Part shown: one piece after another, positions 35,659 through 44,544 of the stretch
Layout of the letters: each line of letters opens with the position of its first letter
Position numbering within the stretch: position 1 is the stretch's first letter
NCBI GenBank assembly: GCA_028872015.1
Contig: JAGWLO010000022.1
Coordinates: forward strand, 1 to 50,873
DNA: 50,873 bases
Direction of reading: 5' to 3'
From: Burkholderiales bacterium
GTDB taxonomy: Bacteria; Pseudomonadota; Gammaproteobacteria; Burkholderiales; Burkholderiaceae_C
The notes under the pieces: generated by a model
Database searches by the model: none
What the model was told of the DNA's origin: nothing
Seen by the model: the letters and a program-made list of their open reading frames with translations, nothing else
Program-made: the position numbers and the translations under genes

Positions 35659-38220
35659 TCAGACCCGCTGGTCCAGGCCCTGGGCCAGGGTGAAAAAACG
35701 CTCGCCCACGCGGTCGGCCAGGGTCGCGGCCTGTGCGCCGAGCGAGCGCGCCAGCGCCAGCAGCGCCGCGGCGATGGCGGCGTCGTCGGCGTCGCGCAGC
35801 GACTCCAGCGTGAGGCCGGCGCCCTCGGCCGGCAGCAGCGCCAGCAGGGCCTGGCGCCCCTCGTCGTCGCCGGGCAGCTTGCCGATCTCGGTGCGCAGCC
35901 GGCGCAGCACGCCGGCGAAGGCGCGCGGGTTGGCGCCGTCCAGCACCAGCAGGTCGGCCAGCGCCAGCAGGTCTTCGTGGCGCTGGTAGCGGGCGCGGAA
36001 GGTGATGACGCTGTCGAACAGCTCGAGCAGCAGGTCGATGCCGGCCGCGCTGGCCAGGGCCCGCGCCTCGACGAAGGCCTGCAGCCGCGCCGCCACGCCG
36101 ATCAGGCGCTCGACCAGGCGGCCCACCGTGAGCAGCCGCCAGCCATGGTCGCGCGTCATGCGGTCGGTCTGCGCACCGGTCACGGCCGCCAGCTGCAGCG
36201 CCAGCCGGTCCAGCGCGGGCAGCACCTGGGCCAGCGTGGGCAGCTCGTCGCCCGGCGCAGACAGCGCGGCGGTGAAGGTCTCGCGCATCGTGCGCAGCAG
36301 GCCCCAGTGCTCGGCGCTCAGGCGCTCGCGCAGCGCCATCGAGGCGCGCTCGAGCGCGACCAGGTTGTAGGCGATGCTGGTGGCGTCCTCGGCGTCCACC
36401 AGGCCGGCGAACAGGGCGCGCTCGAACAGCGTGGCCGACTGCTGCAGCGTGGGCACGCCGGCCGGCGCCAGGCCGGTGCGCACGGCCAGCAGCGACAGTG
36501 CCTGCAGCACCTCGGGCGGGGCGTCGTTGTCGGCATCGATCAGCATCAGCGTGGCGCGCGCCAGGCGCACCAGCTGCTCGGTGCGCTCGGTGTAGCGGCC
36601 GAGCCAGAAGAGGTTCTCGCCGGTGCGGCTGCTGACCGGCCGGCTGCGGCCGGCGATGTCGTCCACCTGCAGCCGCTTGGGCAGCATCGAGAAGGTGTCG
36701 ACCGGGCCGTCGGTCAGCACCCAGGTGTCCAGGCTGGTGCCGCCGCGCTGCATGCTGACGCTGCCGTCCTCGCGCCGCGAGACCCGCGTCATGCCGCCGG
36801 GCAGCACGTGCCAGCGGCCCCGGCCGTCGGCGATGGCGTAGACGCGCACCATGGCCGGGCGCGGCGCCAGCATGCCGGCGCTCCAGATCGGCGCACGCGA
36901 CAGGCGCAGCCGGCCCTGGATCGTCCAGGCGTCGGGGTCGTCTTCGACCGCGGCGCTGGCCAGGTCACGCACCTGCGAGGTGCGGCCGCCCGCGGGGAAG
37001 GTGCTGCGCACGAGCTTGTCGTCGAGCTGCGCCCGCGCGTCGGCCCAGGCCGCGGCCTCGCCGCACCACCAGGTGGGCAGCGAGGGCAGGCGCAGGGCCT
37101 GGCCCGTCAGGTGCTGGGCGATGGCCGGCATGAAGCCCTGGATCGCGGGCGACTCAAGGAAGGCGCTGCCCAGCGCGTTGGCCATCACCACGGTGCCGGC
37201 GCGCGCCGCCTGCAGCAGCCCCGGCACGCCCAGGGCCGAGTCGGGCCGCAGCTCGAGCGGGTCGCACCAGTCGTCGTCCAGCCGCCGCAGCACGCCGTGC
37301 ACCGGGGCCAGGCCCTCGACGGTCTTGAGGTAGACGCGCTCCTCGCGCACCGTGAGGTCGCCGCCCTCGACCAGGGGCACGCCCAGGTAGCGCGCCAGGT
37401 AGGCATGCTCGAAGTAGGTCTCGCTGTAGGGCCCGGGCGTCAGCAGCACGATGCGCGGCGCAGCGCCGCCGGCCACCTGCTGCGCCGCCAGCTCGAGCGT
37501 GTCGAGCAGCCGCCGGTAGCTGCTGGCGATGCGCTGCACGCGCAGGTCGCGGAAGGCGTCGGGGAACTGGCGCGAGATCACGAGCCGGTTGTGCAGCACG
37601 TAGCCCAGGCCCGAGGGGCCCTGGGTGCGCTGCGCCACCAGCCACCATCGGCCCTGCGGCCCGCGCGCGATGTCGAAGGCGACGATGAACAGCCGCAGCG
37701 CCAGCGGCGGCTGCACGCCGACCATCGGCCGCAGCCAGCCCGGGTGGCGCAGCAGCAGCGCCGGCGGCAGCAGGCCTTCGCGCAGCAGCGTCTGCGGGCC
37801 GTAGAGGTCGGCCAGCATCCGCTGCAGCAGCTCGGCGCGCTGCACCACGCCGGCCTCGATAACGGCCCAGTCGGCGGGCTCGATCAGCTGCGGCAGCAGC
37901 TCCAGCGACCAGGGCCGGGTGCCGGCCTGCCCCTCGTCGCCGAACACGTTGTGGGTGACGCCGTCGAGCCGGATGCGCTGCGCCACCTGCTCGACGCGGC
38001 GGTCGAGGTCGGCCGCCACGTCCAGGCCGCCGGCCGGCGCGGGCAGCGCGGCGGCGAAGCGCTGCCAGGGCGCGCGCAGCCCGCCGGCAGCGTCGCGCAA
38101 CTCGTCCCAGACGCCGGCCTCGGCCGGCAGGGCCTGGCTGGCCAGCGCATGAGCCGCCGCCTCGCCCGAGGCCGGGGGGCCCTCGAACGGCAGCGAACTC
38201 TGGGACTGGGTCTGCGGCAT
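35659..38220 (-). CDS. Fused circularly permuted ATP-grasp and alpha-E protein
   Basis: 853 residues: residues about 50-520 are the ATP-grasp (DUF404/407) part, about 528-853 the alpha-E (DUF403) part beginning RPVSSRTGENLFWLGRYTERTEQLVRLAR. The ligase half keeps LTPGPYSETYFEHAYLARYLGVPLVEGGDLTVRE and RLDDDWCDPLELRPDSALGVPGLL. However, the stretch at 192-212 reads WWLVAQRTQGPSGLGYVLHNR, so that the acidic residues of the neighbour's LEDN and LENR become A/Q and H. As I recall the fused family, it usually retains D in DRTQ and E in LENR, making this copy possibly inactive or altered. Acts with the transglutaminase-DUF2126 gene upstream (9-base gap). Confidence 0.9.
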   Translation of the reverse strand: MPQTQSQSSLPFEGPPASGEAAAHALASQALPAEAGVWDELRDAAGGLRAPWQRFAAALPAPAGGLDVAADLDRRVEQVAQRIRLDGVTHNVFGDEGQAGTRPWSLELLPQLIEPADWAVIEAGVVQRAELLQRMLADLYGPQTLLREGLLPPALLLRHPGWLRPMVGVQPPLALRLFIVAFDIARGPQGRWWLVAQRTQGPSGLGYVLHNRLVISRQFPDAFRDLRVQRIASSYRRLLDTLELAAQQVAGGAAPRIVLLTPGPYSETYFEHAYLARYLGVPLVEGGDLTVREERVYLKTVEGLAPVHGVLRRLDDDWCDPLELRPDSALGVPGLLQAARAGTVVMANALGSAFLESPAIQGFMPAIAQHLTGQALRLPSLPTWWCGEAAAWADARAQLDDKLVRSTFPAGGRTSQVRDLASAAVEDDPDAWTIQGRLRLSRAPIWSAGMLAPRPAMVRVYAIADGRGRWHVLPGGMTRVSRREDGSVSMQRGGTSLDTWVLTDGPVDTFSMLPKRLQVDDIAGRSRPVSSRTGENLFWLGRYTERTEQLVRLARATLMLIDADNDAPPEVLQALSLLAVRTGLAPAGVPTLQQSATLFERALFAGLVDAEDATSIAYNLVALERASMALRERLSAEHWGLLRTMRETFTAALSAPGDELPTLAQVLPALDRLALQLAAVTGAQTDRMTRDHGWRLLTVGRLVERLIGVAARLQAFVEARALASAAGIDLLLELFDSVITFRARYQRHEDLLALADLLVLDGANPRAFAGVLRRLRTEIGKLPGDDEGRQALLALLPAEGAGLTLESLRDADDAAIAAALLALARSLGAQAATLADRVGERFFTLAQGLDQRV

Positions 38221-38229
38221 GCCCGCGGA

Positions 38230-41200
38230 TCATCCCACCCGCAGGTCGAGCGTGAACGGGTGCTCCAGGCTGGGCGCCGCCGGCACCACGTCCATCGGGC
38301 CCGGCGTGTGGCCGTAGCGGAAGAAGCGCGCCAGGCGCCGGCTCTCGGCCTCGTAGGCGTTGACCGGGAAGACCTCGTGGCTGCGGCCGCCCGGATGCGA
38401 GACGTGGTAGCGGCAGCCGCCCATCGAGCGCCGCTGCCAGCGGTCGACCAGGTCGAAGGTCAGCGGCGCATGCACCGCGATCGTCGGGTGCAGGGCCGAC
38501 GGCGGCTGCCACGCGCGGTAGCGCACACCGCAGACGAACTCGCCGGCGCGGCCCGTGGGCTGCAGCGGCAGCGCGCGGCCGTTGACGGTGACGACATGGC
38601 GGTTGCCGTTGAGCCCGGTGGCCTTCAGCTCGAGCCGCTCGAGCGAGGAGTCGACGTAGCGCACCGTGCCGCCGGCCGAGCCCTCCTCGCCCATCACGTG
38701 CCAGGGCTCGAGCGCGTTGCGCAGCGTCAGCTCCACCCCCAGCGCCGCGACCTCGCCGATGAGCGGGAAGCGGAACGCGAAATGCGGCGCGAACCAGGCG
38801 CCGTCGAAGGCGTAGCCCGCGGCCTGCAGGTCGGCGATCACGTCGTCGAAATCCATCTGCACGAAGGTGGGCAGCAGGAAGCGGTCGTGCAGCCCGGTGC
38901 CCCAGCGGGTCAGGCGCGTCGCGCCGCGGCCGCGGTGCGGCTCGCGCCAGAACCAGGCCACCAGCGCGCGCAGCAGCAGCTGCTGCGCCAGGCTCATGCG
39001 CGCGTGCGGCGGCATCTCGAAGGCGCGCAGCTCGAGCAGGCCCAGGCGGCCGGTGGGGCCGTCGGGCGAGTAGAGCTTGTCGATGCAGAACTCGCTGCGG
39101 TGGGTGTTGCCGGTGACGTCGACCAGCAGGTTGCGCAGCGTGCGGTCGACGATCCAGGGCGGCACGGTGCCGTGCAGGCCGAGCACGCGCTCGAGCTCGT
39201 TCAGACCGATCTCGACCTCGTAGACCTGGTCGTTGCGCGCCTCGTCCAGGCGCGGCGCCTGGCTGGTCGGGCCGATGAACATGCCGCTGAAGAGGTAGCT
39301 CAGGCTCGGGTGGTTGTGCCAGTAGGTCAGCAGGCTGGCCAGCAGGTCGGGCCGGCGCAGGAAGGGGCTGTCGGCGGGGGTCGCGCCGCCGAGCACGAAG
39401 TGGTTGCCGCCCCCGGTGCCGGTGTGGCGGCCGTCGAGCATGAACTTCTCGGTGGACAGCCGCGTGCGGTGGGCCGCGTCGTAGAGGAACTCGGTGTGGT
39501 CGACCAGCTCGGCCCAGTTCGCGGCCGGGTGGATGTTGACCTCGATCACGCCCGGGTCGGGCGTCACCGACAGCGTCTTCAGGCGCGGGTCGCGCGGCGG
39601 CGGGTAGCCCTCGATCACGATCTTCAGGCCCAGCTCGGCGGTGGTGGCCTCGACCGCCGCCAGCAGCTCGAGGTAGTCCTCGAGGTACTGCAGCGGCGGC
39701 ATGAAGACGTAGAGCACGCCGCGCCGGCCGCCGTGCTTCGCCTCGGCCTCGGCTTCGGCCTTGGGGCCGTTGCCGCGCTGGGGATCGCGCACCTCCACGC
39801 ACAGCGCGGTGCGGGTGAGCCCGCCGGCCGACTCGTAGCGCCGCGGCGCGGCGAGCGGGTCGCCGGCCCAGGGCGTGACGGGGTCGTGCGCCGTGGGGCG
39901 GCCGGCGGCCGCGGGGCCGGCCACACGGCCCTGGATGCCCTCAATGCCCTGGACGCCTTCGACGCCGTGCTTGCTGCGGTTCCTGCCCTCCCTGGCCTCC
40001 CCGCCCTCGGCGCGAGAGGCCTGTTGCAGCCGCAGCGCCGCCGCGCTGGGCAGCGGCGCCAGCGGGGCGTAGGGGTCCTGCACCGGCACCGCGGGCCGGT
40101 CGGCCTCGGCCGCCCAGGGCAGCGAGTCCAGCGGCAGCCGCAGGCCCATCGGCGAATCGCCCGGGATCAGGTACAGCCGCTCGTCGCGCAGGAACCAGGG
40201 CCCCGTGATCCAGGCCGGGCCGGCCAGGCCGAGCGGCCACTCGCGCTTGATCGGCAGCAGGTAGCCCACGGCCGCATCCAGCCCCTGCGTGAAGACGCGG
40301 CGCAGGCGCGCGCGCTCGAGCTCGTCGTCGAGCCGGGCGTCGAAGGGGTCGACGTTCACTGGCAGCCGGCGCTCGCGCCAGAGGTAGTACCAGGTGTCCT
40401 CGTAGGCCGGCTGCACGAAGCGCTCGTCCAGGCCCAGGCGGCGCGCCAGGGCGTGGGTGAAGCGCTGAGCGTCGGCGGGCGTGCAGCGGTGGTCGTCGCG
40501 CTCGTCGGCGAAGAGGCCCGGGTCGCTCCAGCAGGGCTGGCCGTCGGCGCGCCAGGCGATGGTCAGCGCCCAGCGCGGCAGCGGCTCGCCCGGGTACCAC
40601 TTGCCCTGGCCGAAGTGCAGGAAGCCGCCCTGGCCGTAGCGCTGGCGCAGCTCGTGCACGAGGGCCGTGGCCAGGCCGCGCTTGGTCGGGCCCAGGGCGT
40701 CGGTGTTCCATTCGGCCGCATCGCGGTCGTCGACGGCCACGAAGGTGGGCTCGCCGCCCAGCGTCAGGCGCACGTCCTGCGCCTGCAGCCGCTCGTCCAC
40801 CGCCTGGCCGAGCTCGACGATGGCCTGCCACTGCGCATCGGTGTAGGGCAAGGTCACGCGTGGCGACTCGTGGATGCGCGTGACCGCCATGTGGTGCGAG
40901 AACTCGACCTCGCAGTCGTCCACCGCACCGCTGATGGGTGCCGCGCTGCCGGGCTCGGGCGTGCAGGCCACCGGGATGTGGCCTTCGCCGGCGAGCAGGC
41001 CCGAGGTCGGGTCCAGGCCGATCCAGCCGGCGCCGGGCAGGTAGATCTCGCACCAGGCGTGGAGGTCGGTGAAGTCGTGCTCGGCGCCCGACGGGCCGTC
41101 GAGCGACTTCACGTCGGGCCGGAGCTGGATCAGGTAGCCCGAGACGAAGCGCGCCGCGATGCCCAGGTGGCGGAACAGCTGCACCAGTAGCCAGCCGGTG

Positions 41201-41754
41201 TCGCGGCACGAGCCGCTGCCGTTGGCGAGCGTGGTCTCGGGCGTCTGCACGCCCGGCTCCATCCGGATCAGGTACGAGATCTCGCGCTGCAGGCGCTGGT
41301 TCAGGCCGACCATGAAGTCGATCGTGCGCACCCGCTCGCGCGAGACGCTCTCCACGAAGGCCTTGAAGCGCGGCGACTGTGCGGACAGCGGCTCGGTCGC
41401 CAGGTAGGGCAGCAGGTCGCGCGCCAGCTCGGGGGCGTAGGCGAAGGGGAACTGCTCGGCCTCGGGCTCGAGGAAGAAGTCGAACGGGTTCAGCACCGAC
41501 ATCTCGGCCACGAGGTCGACCGTGACCTCGAGCTCGCGCATGGGCTCGGGGAAGACCAGCCGCGCCAGGTAGTTGCCGAAGGGGTCCTGCTGCCAGTTGA
41601 CGAAATGCTGCGCCGGCTCGACGCGCAGCGAGTAGCTCAGGATGCGCGTGCGGCTGTGCGGCGCGGGCCGCAGCCGCACGACCTGCGGCGACAGGCCGAC
41701 CCGGCGGTCGTAGCGGTAACGCGTGACATGGTTCAGCGCGACATGGATGGACAC
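38230..41754 (-). CDS. Large transglutaminase-DUF2126 protein
   Basis: 1174 residues from GTG 41754, with AGGAG nine bases ahead. Residues 1-280 are the bacterial transglutaminase N-domain plus transglutaminase core with Cys183 (GSGSCRDTG), His232 (DLHAWCEIY) and Asp248 (GLDPTSG). The remaining 880 residues are DUF2126 (LTLGGEPTFVAVDDRDAAEWNT, FCIDKLYSPDGPTGRLGLLELRAFEMPPHARMSLAQQLLLRALVAWFWREP). Between them is a low-complexity insert near residues 590-660 (GVEGVQGIEGIQG and KAEAEAEAKHGG). This protein heads the minus-strand cluster. Its start lies within the last 22 bases of comEC. DUF2126 has no established activity; its His/Cys/Glu-rich blocks suggest an enzyme. Confidence 0.9.
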   Translation of the reverse strand: MSIHVALNHVTRYRYDRRVGLSPQVVRLRPAPHSRTRILSYSLRVEPAQHFVNWQQDPFGNYLARLVFPEPMRELEVTVDLVAEMSVLNPFDFFLEPEAEQFPFAYAPELARDLLPYLATEPLSAQSPRFKAFVESVSRERVRTIDFMVGLNQRLQREISYLIRMEPGVQTPETTLANGSGSCRDTGWLLVQLFRHLGIAARFVSGYLIQLRPDVKSLDGPSGAEHDFTDLHAWCEIYLPGAGWIGLDPTSGLLAGEGHIPVACTPEPGSAAPISGAVDDCEVEFSHHMAVTRIHESPRVTLPYTDAQWQAIVELGQAVDERLQAQDVRLTLGGEPTFVAVDDRDAAEWNTDALGPTKRGLATALVHELRQRYGQGGFLHFGQGKWYPGEPLPRWALTIAWRADGQPCWSDPGLFADERDDHRCTPADAQRFTHALARRLGLDERFVQPAYEDTWYYLWRERRLPVNVDPFDARLDDELERARLRRVFTQGLDAAVGYLLPIKREWPLGLAGPAWITGPWFLRDERLYLIPGDSPMGLRLPLDSLPWAAEADRPAVPVQDPYAPLAPLPSAAALRLQQASRAEGGEAREGRNRSKHGVEGVQGIEGIQGRVAGPAAAGRPTAHDPVTPWAGDPLAAPRRYESAGGLTRTALCVEVRDPQRGNGPKAEAEAEAKHGGRRGVLYVFMPPLQYLEDYLELLAAVEATTAELGLKIVIEGYPPPRDPRLKTLSVTPDPGVIEVNIHPAANWAELVDHTEFLYDAAHRTRLSTEKFMLDGRHTGTGGGNHFVLGGATPADSPFLRRPDLLASLLTYWHNHPSLSYLFSGMFIGPTSQAPRLDEARNDQVYEVEIGLNELERVLGLHGTVPPWIVDRTLRNLLVDVTGNTHRSEFCIDKLYSPDGPTGRLGLLELRAFEMPPHARMSLAQQLLLRALVAWFWREPHRGRGATRLTRWGTGLHDRFLLPTFVQMDFDDVIADLQAAGYAFDGAWFAPHFAFRFPLIGEVAALGVELTLRNALEPWHVMGEEGSAGGTVRYVDSSLERLELKATGLNGNRHVVTVNGRALPLQPTGRAGEFVCGVRYRAWQPPSALHPTIAVHAPLTFDLVDRWQRRSMGGCRYHVSHPGGRSHEVFPVNAYEAESRRLARFFRYGHTPGPMDVVPAAPSLEHPFTLDLRVG
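39760..40020. repeat. Low-complexity insert in the DUF2126 gene
   Basis: Plus strand around 39930-39968 shows repeated CCCTGGATGCCCTCAATGCC-type units coding V-E-G-V-Q-G-I-E-G-I-Q-G on the minus strand, and near 39745-39765 GCCTCGGCCTCGGCTTCGGC coding A-E-A-E-A-E. The flanking sequence is conserved, so these are in-frame expansions in a linker. Confidence 0.6.
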
Positions 41755-44498
41755 GGGGATGGGCTCCTGGCCGGGTCGGTGGGGTTGCAGGCGCTGCTTG
41801 CAAGCGGCGGGCCATCGGCCTGGGCCGGTCGATGATGCCAGTAACGCCGCGCGGCCTCGCGCTCGCAGCGGCCGGTGTCGCCCGGGGCCGCGCCGTCGCG
41901 CCAGGTCCAGGCGCCGCAGCGGTCGCTGCGCCGCAGGACCACGCCCTGCTCGAGGTAGCGCGCCACGACGGCGGGGGCGGGGTGGCCATAGCGGCTGCGG
42001 TAGGCCGCCTGCACCACCGCCACCTGCGGCTGCACGGCCTCGATGAAGGCCGGGGTCGACGAGGTGCGGCTGCCGTGGTGCGGCACCAGCAGCACGTCGG
42101 CCCGCAGCGCAGCCGCGGCGCGGCCGAGCAGGGCCGCCTCCTGCGGCGCCTCGATGTCGCCCGTGAGCAGGGCGCTGCCGCCCAGGCCCTGCACGCGCAG
42201 CACGCAGCTCATCGCGTTGGGCGCCAGGGGCCGCGCGTGGTCGGCCGCAAGCGGGTGCAGCAGCTCGAATCGAACACCGTCCCAGACCCAGGCCTGGCCG
42301 GCGCTGCAGCGCTGGTGCGGCCGCGAAGGCGGCAGGTCCGCGATCAGCGGGTGGCTCTCGGGCAACGAGCTGATCACGCCCGCCACCGGCAGCCCGGCCA
42401 GCACCGAGGCGGCGCCGCCGGTGTGGTCGCTGTCGCCGTGGCTGAGCAGCAGCCGGTCGATGCGCCGCTCGCCGCGCACGCGCAGCAGCGGCAGCAGCAC
42501 GCGCGCGCCGGCGTCGGACTCGGGCGAGGTCTGCGGGCCGGCGTCGTAGAGCAGCAGATGTCCATGGGTGCGCACCAGCACCGCAGTGCCCTGCCCGACA
42601 TCGGCCGCGACCAGCTCGAACCGCCCCGGCGCAAGCCGGTCCGGCGGCGGCCCCAGCAGCGGCAGCATCAGCGGCACGGCCAGCAGGCGCAGCCGGGCAG
42701 GCAGCGGCAGCACCGCCACCAGCGCGCCGAGCAGGCCGCAGGCCACCGCCCAGCCCGGTGCGGCGGCCGCGCTCCAGGTCACCAGCGGCAGGCCGGCCAG
42801 CCACTGCAGCCAGGCCGTCAGCAGCTGCACCAGCGCCGCGGCCGCCAGCCACAGCGGCGGCAGCAGCGCACCGATCAGGGCCAGCGGGGTGACGAGCAGG
42901 GTGACGAGCGGAATCGCCACCAGGTTGGCGGCAAAGCCCACCACCGACAGCTGCTGGAAGCACAGCAGCGTCAGCGGCACCAGCCCCACCGTGGCCACGA
43001 CCTGGCTGCGCAGCCCGCCCCAGGCCACGCGGCGCAGTCGCGTCCGCCAGTTCAGCGCGGTGCCAGGTGCGGCCGCGGGATCGTGCGCCGGCGCCGACGC
43101 CAGCAGCAGGCCCACGGCACCGAAGGAAAGCCAGAAGCCCGGCTGCAGCAGGGCCCAGGGGTCGAGCGCCGTCACCCCCAGGGCCGCGGCCAGCAGCACG
43201 GCCGGCAGCGGCCAGCGCCGGCCGCCGCCGCGCAGCAGCGCGACCAGCGCCAGCATGCACACGGTGCGCTGCGCCGGCACGCCCCAGCCCGCGAAGCCGG
43301 CATAGCCCGTGGCCACCAGCACCCCGCCCCAGCGCGCCGCCACCGGCGCCGGGCAGGCCAGCAGCAGCCGCGGCCAGACCCGCCACAGCCGCGCCACCAG
43401 CGCCGCGGCGAGGGCCGCCAGCATCGTGATGTGCAAGCCCGAGATCGACATCAGGTGCGCCACGCCGGTGCTGCGGAACAGGGCCCAGCCGGGGCCGTCG
43501 ATCGCAGCCTGGTCACCGAGCGCCAGCGCGGCCAGCACGCCGGCGGCCGGCGGGTCGGGCACCTGCTGCTGCAGGGCGTCGCGCAGGCCCTGGCGCCAGC
43601 GCGCCAGCGCGCCGCCCTGGCCTTCGGCCAGCAGGATCGGTGCGGCGCCCGCCTTCGGCACACCGGTCGCACCGGCCGCATCGGCCGCATCCGCTGCACC
43701 TGCTGCACTGGCCGCATCCGATGCGCCTGCTGCGCCGGCCACGCCCGCTACGCCCGCCGCGCCCGACGCGCGCACGCTGCCGCTGGCGCCCAGCCCGCGC
43801 TCGAAGTACCAGAGCTCGAGGTCGAAGCCCCCCGGGTTGAACGCGCCGTGCGGCGCGCGCAGCCGCAGCGGCAGGCGCCAGCGCTGGCCGGCGCGGATGG
43901 GCGGCACGGCGGCGCCGGCCACGAGGTCGTCGTCGCCGCGCTGCCACCAGCCCAGGGCCAGCCGCGGCGGCAGGCGCACCGGCTGGCCTCGCCAGGTGGC
44001 CGAGTCGACGTCGAAGACGAACTGGGTGCCGATGGCGCTGGTCTGCGGCAGGTCGGCCACGACGCCGGTGACGAGCAGGTCGCGCCCTTCGAGCGCCGGG
44101 TCGAGCGCCTGGGCCAGCCGCGCCTGGGCCCGCAGCGTGGTGCCGGCGAAGGCCAGCGCCGCCACGGCCAGCCACACGGCGCCCTGCGCGGCCACGGCCA
44201 CCACGGCCGGCCCGCGCTGCCGCCAGCGCCAGGCCGACGCGAGCAAGGCCAGCGCCATCGCAGCCACGCCCAGCGCCGGGCCGCGCGCCAACGCTTCGGC
44301 CTGCTGTAGCTGCCAGCCCACGCCAGCCAGGGCCGCCAGGCCCAGCAGCGCCGCCTGCGCGGCCGGCCCCGGGCCAAGGCGCCGCGGCCGGCCCGGGCCC
44401 GGCTCCGGGCTTGCCCTTGCGCCCACGCCCAGGTCTGCACCCGCGCCCGCACTCGCGCCCGCGCTCGCAGCCGCCTCGACCGGGCCCGCTCCCTGCAT
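41733..44498 (-). CDS. comEC: DNA internalisation competence protein ComEC/Rec2
   Basis: 921 residues from ATG 44498, which stands six bases after TACACT (44510-44505). Layout: N-terminal Ala/Gly-rich tail and two or three helices, DUF4131 domain (LLVTGVVADLPQTSAIGTQFVFDVDSA), competence membrane domain with GVLAALALGDQAAIDGPGWALFRSTGVAHLMSISGLHITMLAALAA, about ten helices, and a C-terminal metallo-beta-lactamase domain with LLLSHGDSDHTGGAASVL and VLLVPHHGSRTSST. ComEC forms the inner-membrane channel for single-stranded DNA uptake; the MBL domain may be the nuclease. A 40-residue Ala-rich insert (about residues 245-285) is repetitive and probably not essential. Its last 22 bases overlap the start of the DUF2126 gene. 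Confidence 0.93.
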   Translation of the reverse strand: MQGAGPVEAAASAGASAGAGADLGVGARASPEPGPGRPRRLGPGPAAQAALLGLAALAGVGWQLQQAEALARGPALGVAAMALALLASAWRWRQRGPAVVAVAAQGAVWLAVAALAFAGTTLRAQARLAQALDPALEGRDLLVTGVVADLPQTSAIGTQFVFDVDSATWRGQPVRLPPRLALGWWQRGDDDLVAGAAVPPIRAGQRWRLPLRLRAPHGAFNPGGFDLELWYFERGLGASGSVRASGAAGVAGVAGAAGASDAASAAGAADAADAAGATGVPKAGAAPILLAEGQGGALARWRQGLRDALQQQVPDPPAAGVLAALALGDQAAIDGPGWALFRSTGVAHLMSISGLHITMLAALAAALVARLWRVWPRLLLACPAPVAARWGGVLVATGYAGFAGWGVPAQRTVCMLALVALLRGGGRRWPLPAVLLAAALGVTALDPWALLQPGFWLSFGAVGLLLASAPAHDPAAAPGTALNWRTRLRRVAWGGLRSQVVATVGLVPLTLLCFQQLSVVGFAANLVAIPLVTLLVTPLALIGALLPPLWLAAAALVQLLTAWLQWLAGLPLVTWSAAAAPGWAVACGLLGALVAVLPLPARLRLLAVPLMLPLLGPPPDRLAPGRFELVAADVGQGTAVLVRTHGHLLLYDAGPQTSPESDAGARVLLPLLRVRGERRIDRLLLSHGDSDHTGGAASVLAGLPVAGVISSLPESHPLIADLPPSRPHQRCSAGQAWVWDGVRFELLHPLAADHARPLAPNAMSCVLRVQGLGGSALLTGDIEAPQEAALLGRAAAALRADVLLVPHHGSRTSSTPAFIEAVQPQVAVVQAAYRSRYGHPAPAVVARYLEQGVVLRRSDRCGAWTWRDGAAPGDTGRCEREAARRYWHHRPAQADGPPLASSACNPTDPARSPSPCPSMSR
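43660..43770. repeat. Ala/Asp-coding short repeat in comEC
   Basis: Plus-strand run of GCCGCATCCGCTGCACCTGC-like near-9-bp units (GCATCGGCC, GCATCCGCT, CGCCTGCTG, CACGCCCGC) that encodes A-A-D-A-A-D-A-A-G and A-A-G-V-A-G-V-A-G in the minus-strand comEC. Units are degenerate, unlike the perfect mscS repeat. Confidence 0.55.
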
Positions 44499-44544
44499 CA
44501 CCCCAGTGTAGGATGCCCTTTTGACCTGAGCGGACCCCCTCGCC

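Noticed and set aside
35641-41190. Very long open frame on the plus strand (about 1850 codons) opposite the ATP-grasp cluster
   Set aside because: It is antisense to three well-recognised genes, has no domain, and is rich in Gln/His/Arg/Gly, the usual shadow of GC-rich coding sequence.
41832-44309. Long plus-strand open frame opposite comEC
   Set aside because: Antisense shadow of comEC, which has all expected domains.
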